From Pseudisothecium myosuroides (lineage: Eukaryota > Streptophyta > Bryopsida > Hypnales > Lembophyllaceae), in assembly GCA_951799445.1 (NCBI GenBank), contig OX637288.1, forward strand, positions 33,211,288 to 33,275,287: DNA of 64,000 nt, read 5' to 3'. The notes under the pieces were generated by a model. It searched no databases. It worked only from the letters and a program-made list of their open reading frames with translations, and was not told the DNA's origin. The translations under genes were made by a program, and so were the position numbers. Below are positions 32,695 to 44,050 of the stretch, in pieces. Within the stretch, counting starts at the first letter, position 1; each line of letters starts with the position of its first letter.

Positions 32695-33264
32695 TCCACC
32701 TCCATCATATGATGTCTTTCAATTAATTGAAGATAAATTACTTTCATGTTTTGAGAAGGAAAAACCATTGGTGGTGAAGCAAGTATCATTGGAATTGATA
32801 AAAGAAAATGTAATCAAGTTTTTTGCACCAAGTCTTGTGGATGGTGTAATCTCAAGCTTTATAGAGATACAAAATTCTTATTTAGATTAACAGTATTTTG
32901 TAATTACAAGGTGGATTTCTATCTAGATGTCCGCCAAATGTTTGCATTCTAAATGTCTTCAAATTAATTATCTTTAATGGAGAGGCATTCTAGTCCATCC
33001 ATCCCATTTGATTTGTCCGCCTTTGGTTCGGACAAAGTGGACAGACAATGTGGCTACTTTAAAGTAGTCACATTGGGCGGATCAAGGTCACTAAATGTCT
33101 CGGACAGGCAAGCGAATTGGACAGTTAGGACAAATTGTCCATCCAATGATAGGAATAAAAGAGGTCTTAATAATATTGAATACAACTAAACTGTTGTGCC
33201 CCTCAAACAAATTTTCTAATCGCATAGTTTCACAAGTAACATCTCCAAAAGACAAGGGCCAACC

Positions 33265-33480
33265 ATTTATGACTTCTACATGTATAGGGTCTGGTTTTTT
33301 AACCTAAGGAATTTTATGAAGTCATACAAAGTTTTAGTCTAGAAAACAAGCTCAAGCTCCATAATCTAACAATGAAAGAAACTTTTGCCTTTAGACTTAG
33401 CAACATGGAATTTAGTCTAAAGAAGGTTCATAAAATTTCTTAGGTTAAAAAACCAGACCCTGTACATGTAGAAGCCATGA
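33265..33480. repeat. Inner hairpin 1 of the nested inverted repeat
   Basis: ACTTCTACATGTATAGGGTC near 33270 pairs with its complement near 33460-33475. GGTCTGGTTTTTTAACCTAAG pairs with the segment near 33440-33460. The loop is near 33370. Confidence 0.8.
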
Positions 33481-33489
33481 TGGTTGGCC

Positions 33490-34555
33490 CAGGGTTGCTA
33501 TTTTGTGAGCGTGTGAACGTGAGCTTGTGAGCCTGTGAGCATATAATTTTTAGAAATCCCATCTAAAAGTTTTGGTCAAAATTTATTATTTTTGATAAAT
33601 TTTAATACCTATTATTATGAACCTATTATCGTGGACCTATTATTGTGGTTCTTTGAAATCGCTTGAAGTTGTTCCATTGATTTTGATTTTTATGATCACT
33701 GCCCTCTTGTTGTTGGTTACCTCTCGACGCTCAAGGAGCCCCCTAGCCGCAAAAAGAATTAAATAATTTAATAATTTAAAATTTTAAAAAAAAATTCTCA
33801 ACGTCGAGGGGAGACCAGTACCAAGAGGGGAGGGATCCTAATCTCAATGGAACAACTTTAGTTGATTTCAAACAAATCCAATTAATAACCAATTTTTTTT
33901 CCTTAAAATCTAGTAATCTAAGTTCTTTTCCACACATAATGAATTCTTATCAACAAATTTTTAAAAAAAAAGTCTAAACAAGTCCATCGACTTGCAAATC
34001 AAGAACAAAGTGTCGGCATCGTCCTATTGCCCCTGAGAAGATCTATGATGCTACAAGACAATGATCAATCAAAATAAAATTCATTGTGACAAAGATCATT
34101 AGATATAAAAATAATTCTTATCAACGAATTTTTTTTCTAACAAAAGTGCATCAAGAGAAAATTATTGGTACCCTTCCATCAGCCCTGAGATGACCCATGC
34201 TGCTATAAGACACTGATCAATCAATATTCTATACAAATTTATTTCCATTTTTATTCATCTTTCACATCAATTGACTTCATTATTTTTCATAATGTATACT
34301 TCTAATATTTTAGACAACATTGAAAATTATAATTTTCATTTGAATTCTACATAACCACGGTAATAGGTCCATAATAATAGGTACTAAAATTTACTAAAAA
34401 TGATAAATTTTGACCAAAATTTTAGATGGAATCTACTTTTAGAAATATTATTAAGTTTTCTAGTGCTTCTTCAAATTTCTAAGCTCAACGCTCACATAAT
34501 CTCCGCTCAATGCTCATAGGCTCATGCTCGCACGCTCACAAAATAGCACCACTGA
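33490..34555. repeat. Inner inverted repeat 2 (~1.07 kb)
   Basis: GCTATTTTGTGAGCGTG at the left pairs with CACGCTCACAAAATAGC at the right. TTTTGGTCAAAATTTAT pairs with ATAAATTTTGACCAAAA, and GAACCTATTATCGTGG with its decayed complement near 34355. The middle third (about 33700-34300) has little self-similarity. Confidence 0.8.
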
Positions 34556-34867
34556 TGGTTGGCCCTTGTCTTTTGAAGATGTTACTTGTGAAACTATACC
34601 ATTAGAAAATTTGTTTGATGGGCACAATAGTTTAGTTGAATTCAATATTATTAAGACCTCTTCCAATCTTATTGTTTTAGGCATAGTTATCACATTGGAT
34701 GGACCATCCGTCCTAACTGTCCAATTTGCTTGCCTGTTTGAGACATTTCGTGACCCTAATCCGCCCAATGTCACTACTTTAAGGTAGTCACATTGTATGT
34801 CCACTTTGTCCAAACCCAAGGCGGACAAATCAAATGGGATGGATGGATGGACTAGAATGCCTCTCCA

Positions 34868-35773
34868 TTAACCCCTAAAGGACCGAGGCCTTTTTTCTGC
34901 CAAAAAACACTGAAAACTGCCATTTCTATAGCAAATAGTAAAAAAAATTGAAAAATGGTTTTTTTGCACATCTAACCGTAGGATCTTACACCTAACTAGT
35001 ATGAGAATGTATGGAAAAAATTTCAAAATTTTTGACCGCATAGATGGCAAGATATTTGTGTTAAAAGTGGAAAAAACAAGTTTTTCAGCACATTGCGGGA
35101 CTAGATTTTTTGACTTTGAACATTTTTAACTTAAAATTTTTGCACTACAAAGTTTTGAGCTTTAAATCTTTAAAGTGGAAAATTGAGTTGAGAGTCTAGG
35201 GGAAAAAAAATTATTCAAAAAAACTTAATTATCATTCCTAAAAAAATTGTTAAGTAGAAGTAGGTACAAGATAGAAGGAAAATCTAAAATATTCATATAT
35301 TTTAGATGGAATTAAAATATACTAATCCCAATGGTGAGATTGTTCTAACAAGTAAACTAAACCACAAGAATTTATTTTTTTTGAAAAATTTGAAAATTTT
35401 CATTCGGAAATGAATCCTACAATTTGTTTTTTTCAAGAAGATGCTCTAACTACCCGAAAAACAAGAATGTCCATAACTTTCTCATAACAAATCCAAATGA
35501 AATGAATCAACTCTTTCCAGATAGATAAAAATATAATCTATGAGAAAAAAATATTAAAAAGAAAAATCAAATTTTTGCCAATGTTTTGAGCTTATTTGGT
35601 CATAACTATTGTTTCTAGGCACCGATTGTGAAAAAAATTATATTACCACAAAGCTAATCAGCTTTTCAAGCTCTAGAAAAAGTTTCAAAAAATCAGGAGA
35701 AAATTTCAGCCCATAGGTACTTGCCCAAAAACGCATTTGTCCCCCGAAGGGACAACGGTCCTTTAGGGGTTAA
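34868..35773. mobile_element. TTAA-target miniature element, 898 bp body (copy C)
   Basis: The body 34872-35769 starts CCCCTAAAGGACCGAGGCC and ends GGTCCTTTAGGGG, giving perfect inverted ends of 13 bp. TTAA lies on both sides (34868-34871, 35770-35773). The opposite arm of the host inverted repeat has the undivided site TCTCCATTAAAGATAATTA (read as complement near 32960-32980), with a single TTAA. This shows target duplication directly. No transposase is encoded. Confidence 0.93.
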
Positions 35774-35932
35774 AGATAATTAATACGAAGACATTCAGAA
35801 TGCAAACATTTGGCGGACGTCTAGATAGAAATCCACCTTGTAATTACAAAGTACTTTTGACCTAAATAAAAGTTTTTCATCTCTATAAAGCTTGAGATTA
35901 CACCATCCACAATACTTGGTGCAAAAACTTGA

Positions 35933-36527
35933 TTAACCCCGAAAGGACTGATTAACCATTGAACGTACGTAGGTGATCATGGGTAGGTTCCTATGAAGTC
36001 AATTTTGGTAGGATCTTTACAAAATTTTCACACAAGGTGTGAATATGCACCTTCCTAGAGGAAATCTATTTTTTTTTTCCGATTGGGTGTCCAAATCAAA
36101 AGTTATGCTGCCCTAAACTTTTTTGGCAGCTCGGGCAATCTAGGAATATTTTGGGAATCGTTTGCGAAAAAGCTCATCAACTTTTGAAATTTGGCATGCA
36201 TGTAACTTACATGATACAAGACGCAAACATCAAAAAAAGAAGTATGCTTAGTGTAAAAATCTCACTCTCGGAGGAATTAAAGTCTGTTGGCCTTGTTGGG
36301 CAAGGTTGAAAAAAAACTTTTTCTTCTAACTTCAAATGTTAAATCTTTCAATCTATGCTATCAAAGTTTTTGAAATTTTTTCCACACAATCCCATAGTAG
36401 TTTAGTACAAATTTTTAAGGTTGAATTTTGAAAAAAAACTTTATTTTTTCATTTTTTTTATTCCCCTAAAAAGTGGCAGTTTTTCACAATTTCTTCCCAA
36501 ACCATGCCTCGGGGCTTTATGGGTTAA
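35933..36527. mobile_element. TTAA-target miniature element, 587 bp body (copy D)
   Basis: TTAA at 35933-35936 and 36524-36527 encloses CCCCGAAAGGACTG to CTTTATGGG. The flanks CAAAAACTTGA and TTTTCTTATCAATTCCAATGA are adjacent in the opposite arm (complement of about 32785-32830), which lacks the element. Interior is close to copy A at the window's left edge. Confidence 0.85.
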
Positions 36528-36560
36528 TACAAATTTTCTTATCAATTCCAATGAACTTAG

Positions 36561-37138
36561 TTACTCTTCCGACACTGTCGCATGCAAAGTATGAGTCTCG
36601 GCTATATCACTCTCTTAAACATTATTATCAGTAACATTTTCAAATCGCATTTTTTGTTTTGTATTACTGTTGGAAAGTAGTAGTGCAAAAAGACTCAACC
36701 ATTTTGAATTTGAATATGAAAAGACTATGTGATTCCAATTAAGTTGCAAGAGTAGAAGATTCAAATTGCAAAGCATTGAAATCCAAACAACCAAAACTTT
36801 GAGAAGATGGACCAGGGATACAATATCTAGAGCTAGACTTGAGATCCTCTTAAAAACATGAAATTCTCTTCATATAAATTTATACCTAGTATACAACTTT
36901 ATAATGTTAATTCAGTTTTAGTGTCTTTTGTATTTAGAAAATTATTTTATCATGGATATATTGCCCAAATTTGAATTTGTAATAAAGGATCATTATTAAT
37001 GGAGTTTAGAATTCTCAAAACATATTAGAAAATAGACTTTCTATGCTTCATTTTGTTTGTTCACTTCAAATATGAGAGATACCATATCCAAGGCCAAATA
37101 TGAGCTCAATTGATCCAAAGTTGGTTATGAGACTTGCA
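36561..37138. other. AT-rich intergenic DNA
   Basis: No gene, repeat end or hairpin is recognised. Confidence 0.35.
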
Positions 37139-37287
37139 TCACAAAGTTTAGACCCTACGATTTGTCAACAATTTTCATGTGGTTATTGTTGTTTCATGGG
37201 TTCGCATGTTAATTACAATTTATTTCATTACGATGCATTACTTTGCATCGTTACAATGCAATTGCAAGTAACGCATTATAATGCACA

Positions 37288-38274
37288 CGGGAGTCACTAG
37301 CTTAGAGGTTTAGTATACACGTGAGATCGGGGGGTATTTTATGGAGGGCTATTTTGATAATATTTCATAATTTAATATACCCTATTATTAAAAATAATTC
37401 TAAATTGGCATTTATTATAGCACCCTATGTTTTTTATAATGCACTTTTGAATCCAATTTTTTGGTCCCTATATTAGATTTAAAAATTAGAACTAATAGGT
37501 GTTGTATGACTTTCTTTTCCTATTGTTGTTTTTTATCCTTTTTTTCTTTATCCTTTTGTCATTCCTTCTTTAAACCATTTTTTTATGGTTACTAAAAACT
37601 AAAGTAATTTATATTTAAACAATGTACTGTGGCCAAACAAATACATTCACAGACTGTAAACAATGCATTCTAGTTGTGTCAAACAACTTACTACTAATCA
37701 TCTACAATATATTCTAATGAATAGAATGAGTGCAAGTAATCAACAAAGAAAAGATGACATTGCATTACAATATAATAAACAAGTATAAACCACCAAGCTC
37801 TTACACACCTAATAATGATAGACCACCAAGCTCTTTTATACCATTCTACTATTTGGAATGAACAAATAAGAGTACATTAAAGCAAAATTTATGATAGATT
37901 CTTCAGATTCTAAGTGACTTCAAAGGACTCTACAAATGATTCTAGAGGCAACTAGAGCCCCTCATCCAAGGTTCATAGATAATTTGGGACGAATAATGTG
38001 TCATTTTTTGTCCATCTTTTCTATAAGGACATTAAATATCCACTCTATAAAATTATTTTCCCCCACATATTATTTTCCCCCTATATTTTTTCTACGTAAA
38101 ATCTAATACATGGTATTAAACATAATCCTATATTAGTTATAATAACCTACATTTAATTTTACACACTCTATATTAGATATAATTTTTTTATAAATTTTAG
38201 GTAGAATAAATATATAGTACCCTATATTAGATCTCACGTGGTTTCTAAAATGTACACTAAGTGACCTCCCCGGG
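37288..38274. mobile_element. ~0.99 kb TIR element nested in the broken MITE
   Basis: Left CGGGAGTCACTAGCTTAGAG and right TAAGTGACCTCCCCGGG are imperfect inverted ends. CACGTGAGATC lies just inside on the left and GATCTCACGTG on the right. The interior is AT-rich and noncoding. Superfamily unknown. Confidence 0.65.
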
Positions 38275-38356
38275 TTATAATGATGCGATAATGATGCGAA
38301 GTAATGCATTGTAATGTTGCGATAAATTCTAATTAATGTGCAAACCCATGACACAA

Positions 38357-40064
38357 CACTACTAGAAAATTCAATGTCCAATTCAATAGAAAAATTAAAA
38401 AAATTATATTGATTTGGACAGTTGATTAGGACATTTTGGTTTGGACAATAATCAACACTTTTATGTTGATTTTTTTTCTAGATTTGGTCGAAATTAAAAA
38501 AATAAAGTAATAATTAAAAATCCACCATATAGGTTGCCACGTCAACAAAATCTACCACGCAGGCAAGGCTTCCACGTCAACGAACCTACCACACAAATTA
38601 GACTACTACATCAACAACCGACATATTAATGCCAAATAATTAATTAAAAAATTAAAATTAACTAAAAATTAGATTTAATTAATATTTAACACTTAATCAA
38701 AATGTAATTTTAAAAAATTCAAAACTATATTCAGAGTGTTCAATTATATTTCGCAATGGAACTTTGAATACCACTTACCTTGATGTTAGAAGTGGTGAGG
38801 TGAAATGCTCTTTATACTAGTAGGATGGTAGGAGGTAAGACAACCCATATGGGATTTGTGAATTAAGGTTAGTAAGAGCTCTACTATTCGTAGGTAAGCC
38901 CAAAGTAGGAATTATGGTTAAAAAGTGGAATTTCAGACCTCATTTAGACAGTGTAGAATAATTTTTATGAAAAAACTTTGAACTAATTTTTTGTGTAAAA
39001 TCAGACTGAGTTTCACCTCCAAAAATCCGTTTGATATTTCAAGGCTTCAATCAAAAGTTATGGTCAAATTTTAGAGAGGGGTTGGAAGGAATTTAAAAAA
39101 AAAAAATTCAAACATCCTCTGAAATTTGTCCATAAATTTTTATTAGAGAATTGAAATCTCAAACAAATTTTTGGAGATGAATGTTGGCTTTATTTCACAA
39201 CTTTTCCTAGTTCAATTTTTTTGAAAAAAGTTATTTTACTATGCCAAAATGAGGTCTAAAATTCTACTTCGCACACAATTCTTACATTTTGATAATGAGC
39301 GGTGAAGCTCTCATCTTCAAATTGTCCCATATCCTTTGAAGATTTGTGAGAAACAATGGATTTCATTATAAAAATGACCTCTCTACCCTACATACTTACT
39401 ACATGTCAATGAAGTAAGTCCTTCACCATGCCATTTAAGAACTACTTGATGGTAAATAGCAGCCTTTTTTTTACTTTTAGAAAAAAGTGCCAAGATGGCG
39501 ATCACTTAAAATTTGGTGAAGCATTGTATTTCTACATTCATCCATCTTTTGGACCAAGAAACATTTTTCAATCATATTCATGCACTTTTTCATCCAAATT
39601 TGACAAAAAAAGATTATTTTATTTAGCAAAAAGCAGACATTTATTTTGGAATGGTGTAATCTGGCCCCGTGGTGCCAAAAAAAAAGGGTTGGTAAATAGT
39701 CATTGGACTCTATTTTGGATTTTCTTGCTAACATTAAACATTTTCATTTTCTACACCATCTTGGTTGTTTAATTTTTGCTGAATTTGACAATTTTTCTTA
39801 TTCATTTTATTTATTTATTGGCTTACTTTTAAATAACTATTTTCCGTTGACCTTTCCCTACTATTATAATATGTAGGAAAATGAAAATGATGTTTAGAAG
39901 ATTGCCAAATCAACTGAGCAAATTTTTGTTTTTGGTCAAATCAACAAAATTATGTTAATTGATGTTTAGAGGACTGCCAAATCAACTAAGCCTCAATTTT
40001 TTTTGTTGTAATCAACATAAATGCATTGATCTTTTGTTAATTAGGGCCTTTTTTTCTTGTAGTG
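38357..40064. mobile_element. Non-autonomous CACTA-type element, 1708 bp
   Basis: Begins CACTACTAGAAAATTC and ends TTTTTTTCTTGTAGTG, with CAA directly outside both ends (38354-38356, 40065-40067), the 3 bp duplication expected of CACTA elements. Subterminal repeated words occur (CCACGTCAAC at 38530-38600; CCAAATCAACT at 39905-39990). It contains palindrome copy 4 and no transposase. The intact host relative at 13.66 kb reads straight through the site. Confidence 0.88.
38785..39400. repeat. ~600 bp palindromic element, copy 4 (inside the CACTA element)
   Basis: GAAATGCTCTTTATACTAGT opens the left arm. CAGACCTCATTTAGAC and its complement AAAATGAGGTCTAAAATTC sit at mirrored positions, and the centre is near 39100. 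Flanks match those of copy 3 near 12.0-12.6 kb. Confidence 0.75.
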
Positions 40065-40190
40065 CAACGATAATCACATGATAATTGTTGACAAACTGTA
40101 GGGTCTTAAACTTTGTGATGTGCTTTTCTTCTTTACAAGATTGGCAACTATTTTGTTAAAATCTTTATCACTAGAGTTGAATAGACACCT

Positions 40191-40424
40191 TTAACCCAGT
40201 AAGGACGCCGCGGACAATAAGTGTCCGATGAATGACAAGGAATTCTCTAATTAATGTAGGACAGAACTACAACTATTCATCCTTGGAATTTTTTGTGGAA
40301 AGTGGAGAACATCTACAGTAGCTTGACTTCCAATGAATACTTTAGGATTTTTTTATTCCAATGATTCTCACGGTTACACAATGCACGATTTCCAAGGTCA
40401 CCTCCCGCGTTCTTACAGGGTTAA
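40191..40424. mobile_element. TTAA-target 226 bp miniature element (best copy)
   Basis: TTAA at both edges; the body starts CCCAGTAAGGACG and ends CGTTCTTACAGGG, giving 13 bp inverted ends with two mismatches. The sequence GCCGCGGACAATAAGTGTCC marks the family. Relatives are at 30089-30316 and 2522-4571 (interrupted). The ends resemble the 0.9 kb family (CCC-TAA-GGAC), suggesting one mobilising enzyme. Confidence 0.85.
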
Positions 40425-40987
40425 TGAATGAAATAAGGGTAAGAAAATGAGAGAAAAAGAAAATTAAGAGCATGTGATGTATGCATATTTGGGACAGTGA
40501 TGGAGAGAGGTCAATGTTGTGGTTTTGGTGAACTAAAAGAAAGAGACCCATGGATGTGGAAACAAAGGTCATGAGCAAAGTGGGTGTCATGAAGACTTTT
40601 ATGGCGTGAAGAAGACTCTTGGGGCATAAAAATCTTTTATAGTATAATGACTTATCTAGTGTGTCATGACTCCAGGTGGTGTGAAGAACAATCTAAGTGC
40701 ACACACTGCTGCAACAAAGAACTAATTGTTGAATGAGGTAAAAGATAAAACCACTCTTGATTCTCTACTGGAATAATGTGCGCTATACAATTTCGGATGA
40801 AGGTCTTGCGTTTGCCTTTGTGAAGAGCCAATAGTGACCCTCCACGAATGTAGGGGGGGTGGCCTTTTTTTGCCCATAGCTAGCCCATCTTTGGATATTT
40901 TGTTGAATCATGAAAACTAGTTGAATCATATGGCCCATAGTGTTAGCATTGTTTCCTTCAAATCTTTGTTGTATGAACTTTTGATGG
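40425..40987. other. Intergenic DNA
   Basis: Nothing recognisable; frames at 40342-40590 and 40783-40992 carry no known domain. Confidence 0.3.
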
Positions 40988-40989
40988 TA

Positions 40990-41171
40990 CAATAGAACCT
41001 CTTTTAGTGCATATTGCCAGGATTATGCACTAACAGAGGCTTATATAATTGGAGAGGTTATGTACTGAGCTCTAGCTAACGTGGCCTCTAACTACAGGGC
41101 CTCCAACTATTGTTCACAAATAAATGCTTCAAAGTACAACCTTTCTTATTGCACTAAGAGAGGTTTTACTG
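40990..41171. mobile_element. 182 bp Emigrant-like MITE (pogo/Tc1 type)
   Basis: Ends CAATAGAACCTCTTTTAGTG and CACTAAGAGAGGTTTTACTG are inverted partners with TA on each side (40988-40989, 41172-41173). CAGTAAAACCTCT is the known terminus of the plant Emigrant MITEs mobilised by pogo-like transposases, and a TA target is usual for them. Confidence 0.88.
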
Positions 41172-41369
41172 TACTAATACTATGGTGGTACTTGGTTACG
41201 TTGAATTAGGATTTGATTTTGGAGAAAGAGCCTAAGAAATGACTACCACATCCAAAGAAAGCAGTGGGCGCACAAATAAACCAACCCAAATACAAGGCAG
41301 CTACAACAAAAATCCATCAATATTAACCTAGAGTTGCTACTGAGAATGCAAAACATCCTTTGTATGATT

Positions 41370-41790
41370 TCAGTGAGATTGTAGGATGGAAAAAAAAATA
41401 TTTTTTTCTCTAAATTTTTTTGGAAGTTGCTTGAGTACATTTTTAGTGAATCTATTATTGAAAATTCTTTCATTATGATATTATTGACCTTTTTAAAGAA
41501 AAAGATGCTTAATCCACTTATCACTTTTGTAGTGTATTTTGGCCGTTTCTTGCTATTTACACTTGATGGGATTATTAGCCATAATATGATATTCTTAGAA
41601 TTTGAGAAAAACTAATGAAAAAAATTATCAAATATAGTATTTATTCCAACTAGAAATTTTCCTTAATTTATAAATTTAAATATTTAATAGCAATAAGAAC
41701 TTTGGACCTATAACCATGGTTTGCTGATTTTTAAATTTTAAAGTAACATGGTATCTTTAGTTTATACTATCTTTGGTTTATACCATTAGT
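41370..41790. repeat. Diverged dispersed repeat (paralogue at 60.66-61.05 kb)
   Basis: Shares TACATTTTTAGTGAAT, AAGATGCTTA, GTATTTTGGCC-TTTCTTGCTATTT and later ATTTTTA-AGTRACATG words with 60664-61045 in the same order. Ends are not defined. Frames in it (41243-41524 minus, 41427-41615 plus) are not conserved and are taken as noncoding. Confidence 0.7.
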
Positions 41791-44050
41791 ACATATTTTT
41801 TGTGTTGTTGAAGGCCATAGGTACTACCATTAAATTTCAAAAAGTTGTCCATCAATGGTGCAAATTTAAAATAAAGGCATACAAATCTTAAACTAGAACA
41901 ATATGATCCATGTAATTGCCTAGGATGGCACAAAGTATCCCACCACATTAGAGGAGATTTGAGCCTCTGGAAGAGTGTTTCAAGGTTGTTCCCGATGCTA
42001 GGAACTAGCATCTTGCTGTCAGAAAAAAATATTATTAAAAAAGAAAAAAAAGGTTGTTAAAATGTGAAAAGACTACTAAATAAATTCAAAAAAAATCTGA
42101 TGTGGTAATCGCTTGGCCACGTTAGACCGATGATTTGGCAACGTCCCAGCGTTCTTGTAGAGTTCCCGCAATCCGGAACTCGCAGTCTCTTAAAGGCCCA
42201 AATCTCCTCTAATGCTTATAACATCACATTATTTATATAAAAATTTTGTCTACTTCCAAATCAAACTCATTCTTCAAACTCTCATAAAATTGTACAAAAA
42301 TAATCCTCAAATGGCACCAATTTATCACTAGAATTTTTTTCATTCCTATAGTAATGCTTCATGGTCGAATTACATGGATAGTCCTTGGAGCATGCACAAA
42401 ATGGGCACCCTCTTACCTCAATTGCTTGGAGGATGAGTGAAGCATTCAAAGAGTCAACATGTGTATAGATTAGATGTAATCTTGTCTATTTGTTTTAATA
42501 AAGAATATTACACCAATTTTGAATTTGCTAATAGAAATAAAATTGCAAAATTTGACTTAATGAACAAATTTTTTGGAACAAGGGATTATAAAGGAAATAC
42601 TATAAGATTTACAACCATGTAGATTGGTGGAATGAATGACGCCTAACTTATAGATGTGTGTGATATAGAAAAAGGAAGGGTTGTCTTACTACATATTTTG
42701 TATATATATATATATATAGTATTATAGATTAAAGGATTTGATCATTTAAATCCTATATATTTCAAATGAGAGTGTTATATACGTAGTTGTTGTGGTAATG
42801 TCTTAAAATTCTTTTTTTTAAGTCCACATATAGTTAAGAGAGAGAATTCATTGGAAAACAAGATATAGTATATATTATAGCAAAAAATTCACATTTAGTT
42901 TGATGGACATGTGTTTATTGAATGATATGAAGATGCAATAAAGGTAATGTGTAACCATGATGCATTATGCCAACGAAGGCACATGTCTATTTGACCTATG
43001 TATGATTACTGAGATTAAAAAGGTCTCCTTTATTATCTATTCAATATGAGAAAAGATTGGGACAAACAAGCAAGCAAGAACATATTGCATCCACAAATAT
43101 TAGAATGGAATTACTTATAGGTGAATTAACGTACAAATACTTCATAAAATACCTCCTAGAGTTTATTAACCTTGTGATATTGAATCTAAATATAATTGCC
43201 TTTTCGAAGTGACCGTACTTGCTTAATGTTAGACAAATTGATCTATCCTTAAAAGAACTAGCAATAGAAAAGGTAAATAAGGTTAAAAGTGCCTTGATTA
43301 GCATTTCAAGACTACAAATGGCAATAAATTTGGAGGGTTTGCCACTAATTGAACTTATATATAGGCTTGTTTTGCCAAAAAAGAAACCTTGCCTCCATTG
43401 CAATGGAATATGTTTTATTGTTCTTACGGTCAAAATATTCCTCTTTGGATTGAGTGTACCCTAAGACAATTAAGATCAATTTCACTACTATAAAAACACT
43501 CCAATTTGACATTAATATTTATTATATATTGTCAATTGGAGATAAATATTATATAAATTAAAGATATTTTCCTCTCTATAGGTAATCCAAAACTGTAGTC
43601 ACAAATTGACATTTCTACAATTTTGGCATTTTTTTTACCATTTGCTCTAAATTATGGGCTATATAAAATAATTATTTATTTTTAATTCTATATTTCGATG
43701 TTGGTTTATATTTGTTCTTAAAACTTGGTAAATTTTAACATCAAGGAATCTACCAGACGTAGTCTTTTTCATGCTTATTATGCTTTCTAAAAAGTGTAAG
43801 TGCAATAAAAAAATCATATTTGCTTGTATAATTTAGTGCTAAAAACTCACCCATCTATAGTTGAAGGAAATTAAAACTATTTTTTATATTTATATTTTAA
43901 AATGTTTATAATCTTTTTATATAAATCAAAACATGCAAAAATTTCAAATAACATTTGTGATACTTTGAATATGTATTTTGAATTTTGAAAAATTTAAAAA
44001 CAAAATTAATCTAATAATGCAAGGGCCAAGTATAACAAAATTCATCTTAT
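41791..44050. other. AT-rich intergenic DNA, 2.3 kb
   Basis: A TA dinucleotide run occurs near 42700-42718. A CACTACTA word at 43483 could be an isolated CACTA terminus, but no partner was found. Overlapping frames at 43041-43433 (minus, 130 residues) and 43219-43464 (plus) show no recognisable domain. Confidence 0.35.

Larger units (their letters stand above)
32785..36560. repeat. Large nested inverted repeat (outer arms)
   Basis: The left arm runs from about 32785 to 33265. It is mirrored by 34555-34867, 35774-35932 and 36528-36560, which are separated by two inserted TTAA-target elements. Shared words: GGAGAGGCATTCTAGTCCAT, CAAGGGCCAACC, GATTACACCATCCACAA. Similar peptides on opposite strands (SKDKGQP, RQANWTVRT) arise because both arms encode the same noncoding sequence. 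A possible short coding relic (LIEDKLLSCFEKEKPLVVKQ, 32720-32890) sits at the left edge; its family is unknown. Confidence 0.85.
37139..40120. mobile_element. CACAAAGTTT-type MITE broken open by two later elements
   Basis: Left end CACAAAGTTTAGACCCTACG (37139) and right end CTGTAGGGTCTTAAACTTTGTG (ending about 40118) are inverted partners. The inner parts (TTATTGTTGTTTCATGGGTT, TGCATTAC words) match the intact relative at 13620-13796. Insertions at 37288-38274 and 38357-40064 expand it from a few hundred bp to 3 kb. Confidence 0.8.

Noticed and set aside
32977..34828. Similar predicted peptides on opposite strands (RQANWTVRT, SKDKGQP) suggesting a conserved gene pair
   Set aside because: They arise from the two arms of one inverted repeat. 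The frames are short and interrupted, with no start or domain support.
37100..37300. 66-residue frame at the MITE edge
   Set aside because: It lies wholly in MITE terminal sequence that recurs at 13.6 kb without keeping a frame.
43041..43464. Overlapping 130- and 81-residue frames as a possible retroelement or host gene
   Set aside because: No domain is recognisable, frames overlap on opposite strands, and composition is that of AT-rich noncoding DNA.
43483..43500. CACTACTATAAAA as the left end of a second CACTA element
   Set aside because: No inverted partner or 3 bp duplication was found downstream.
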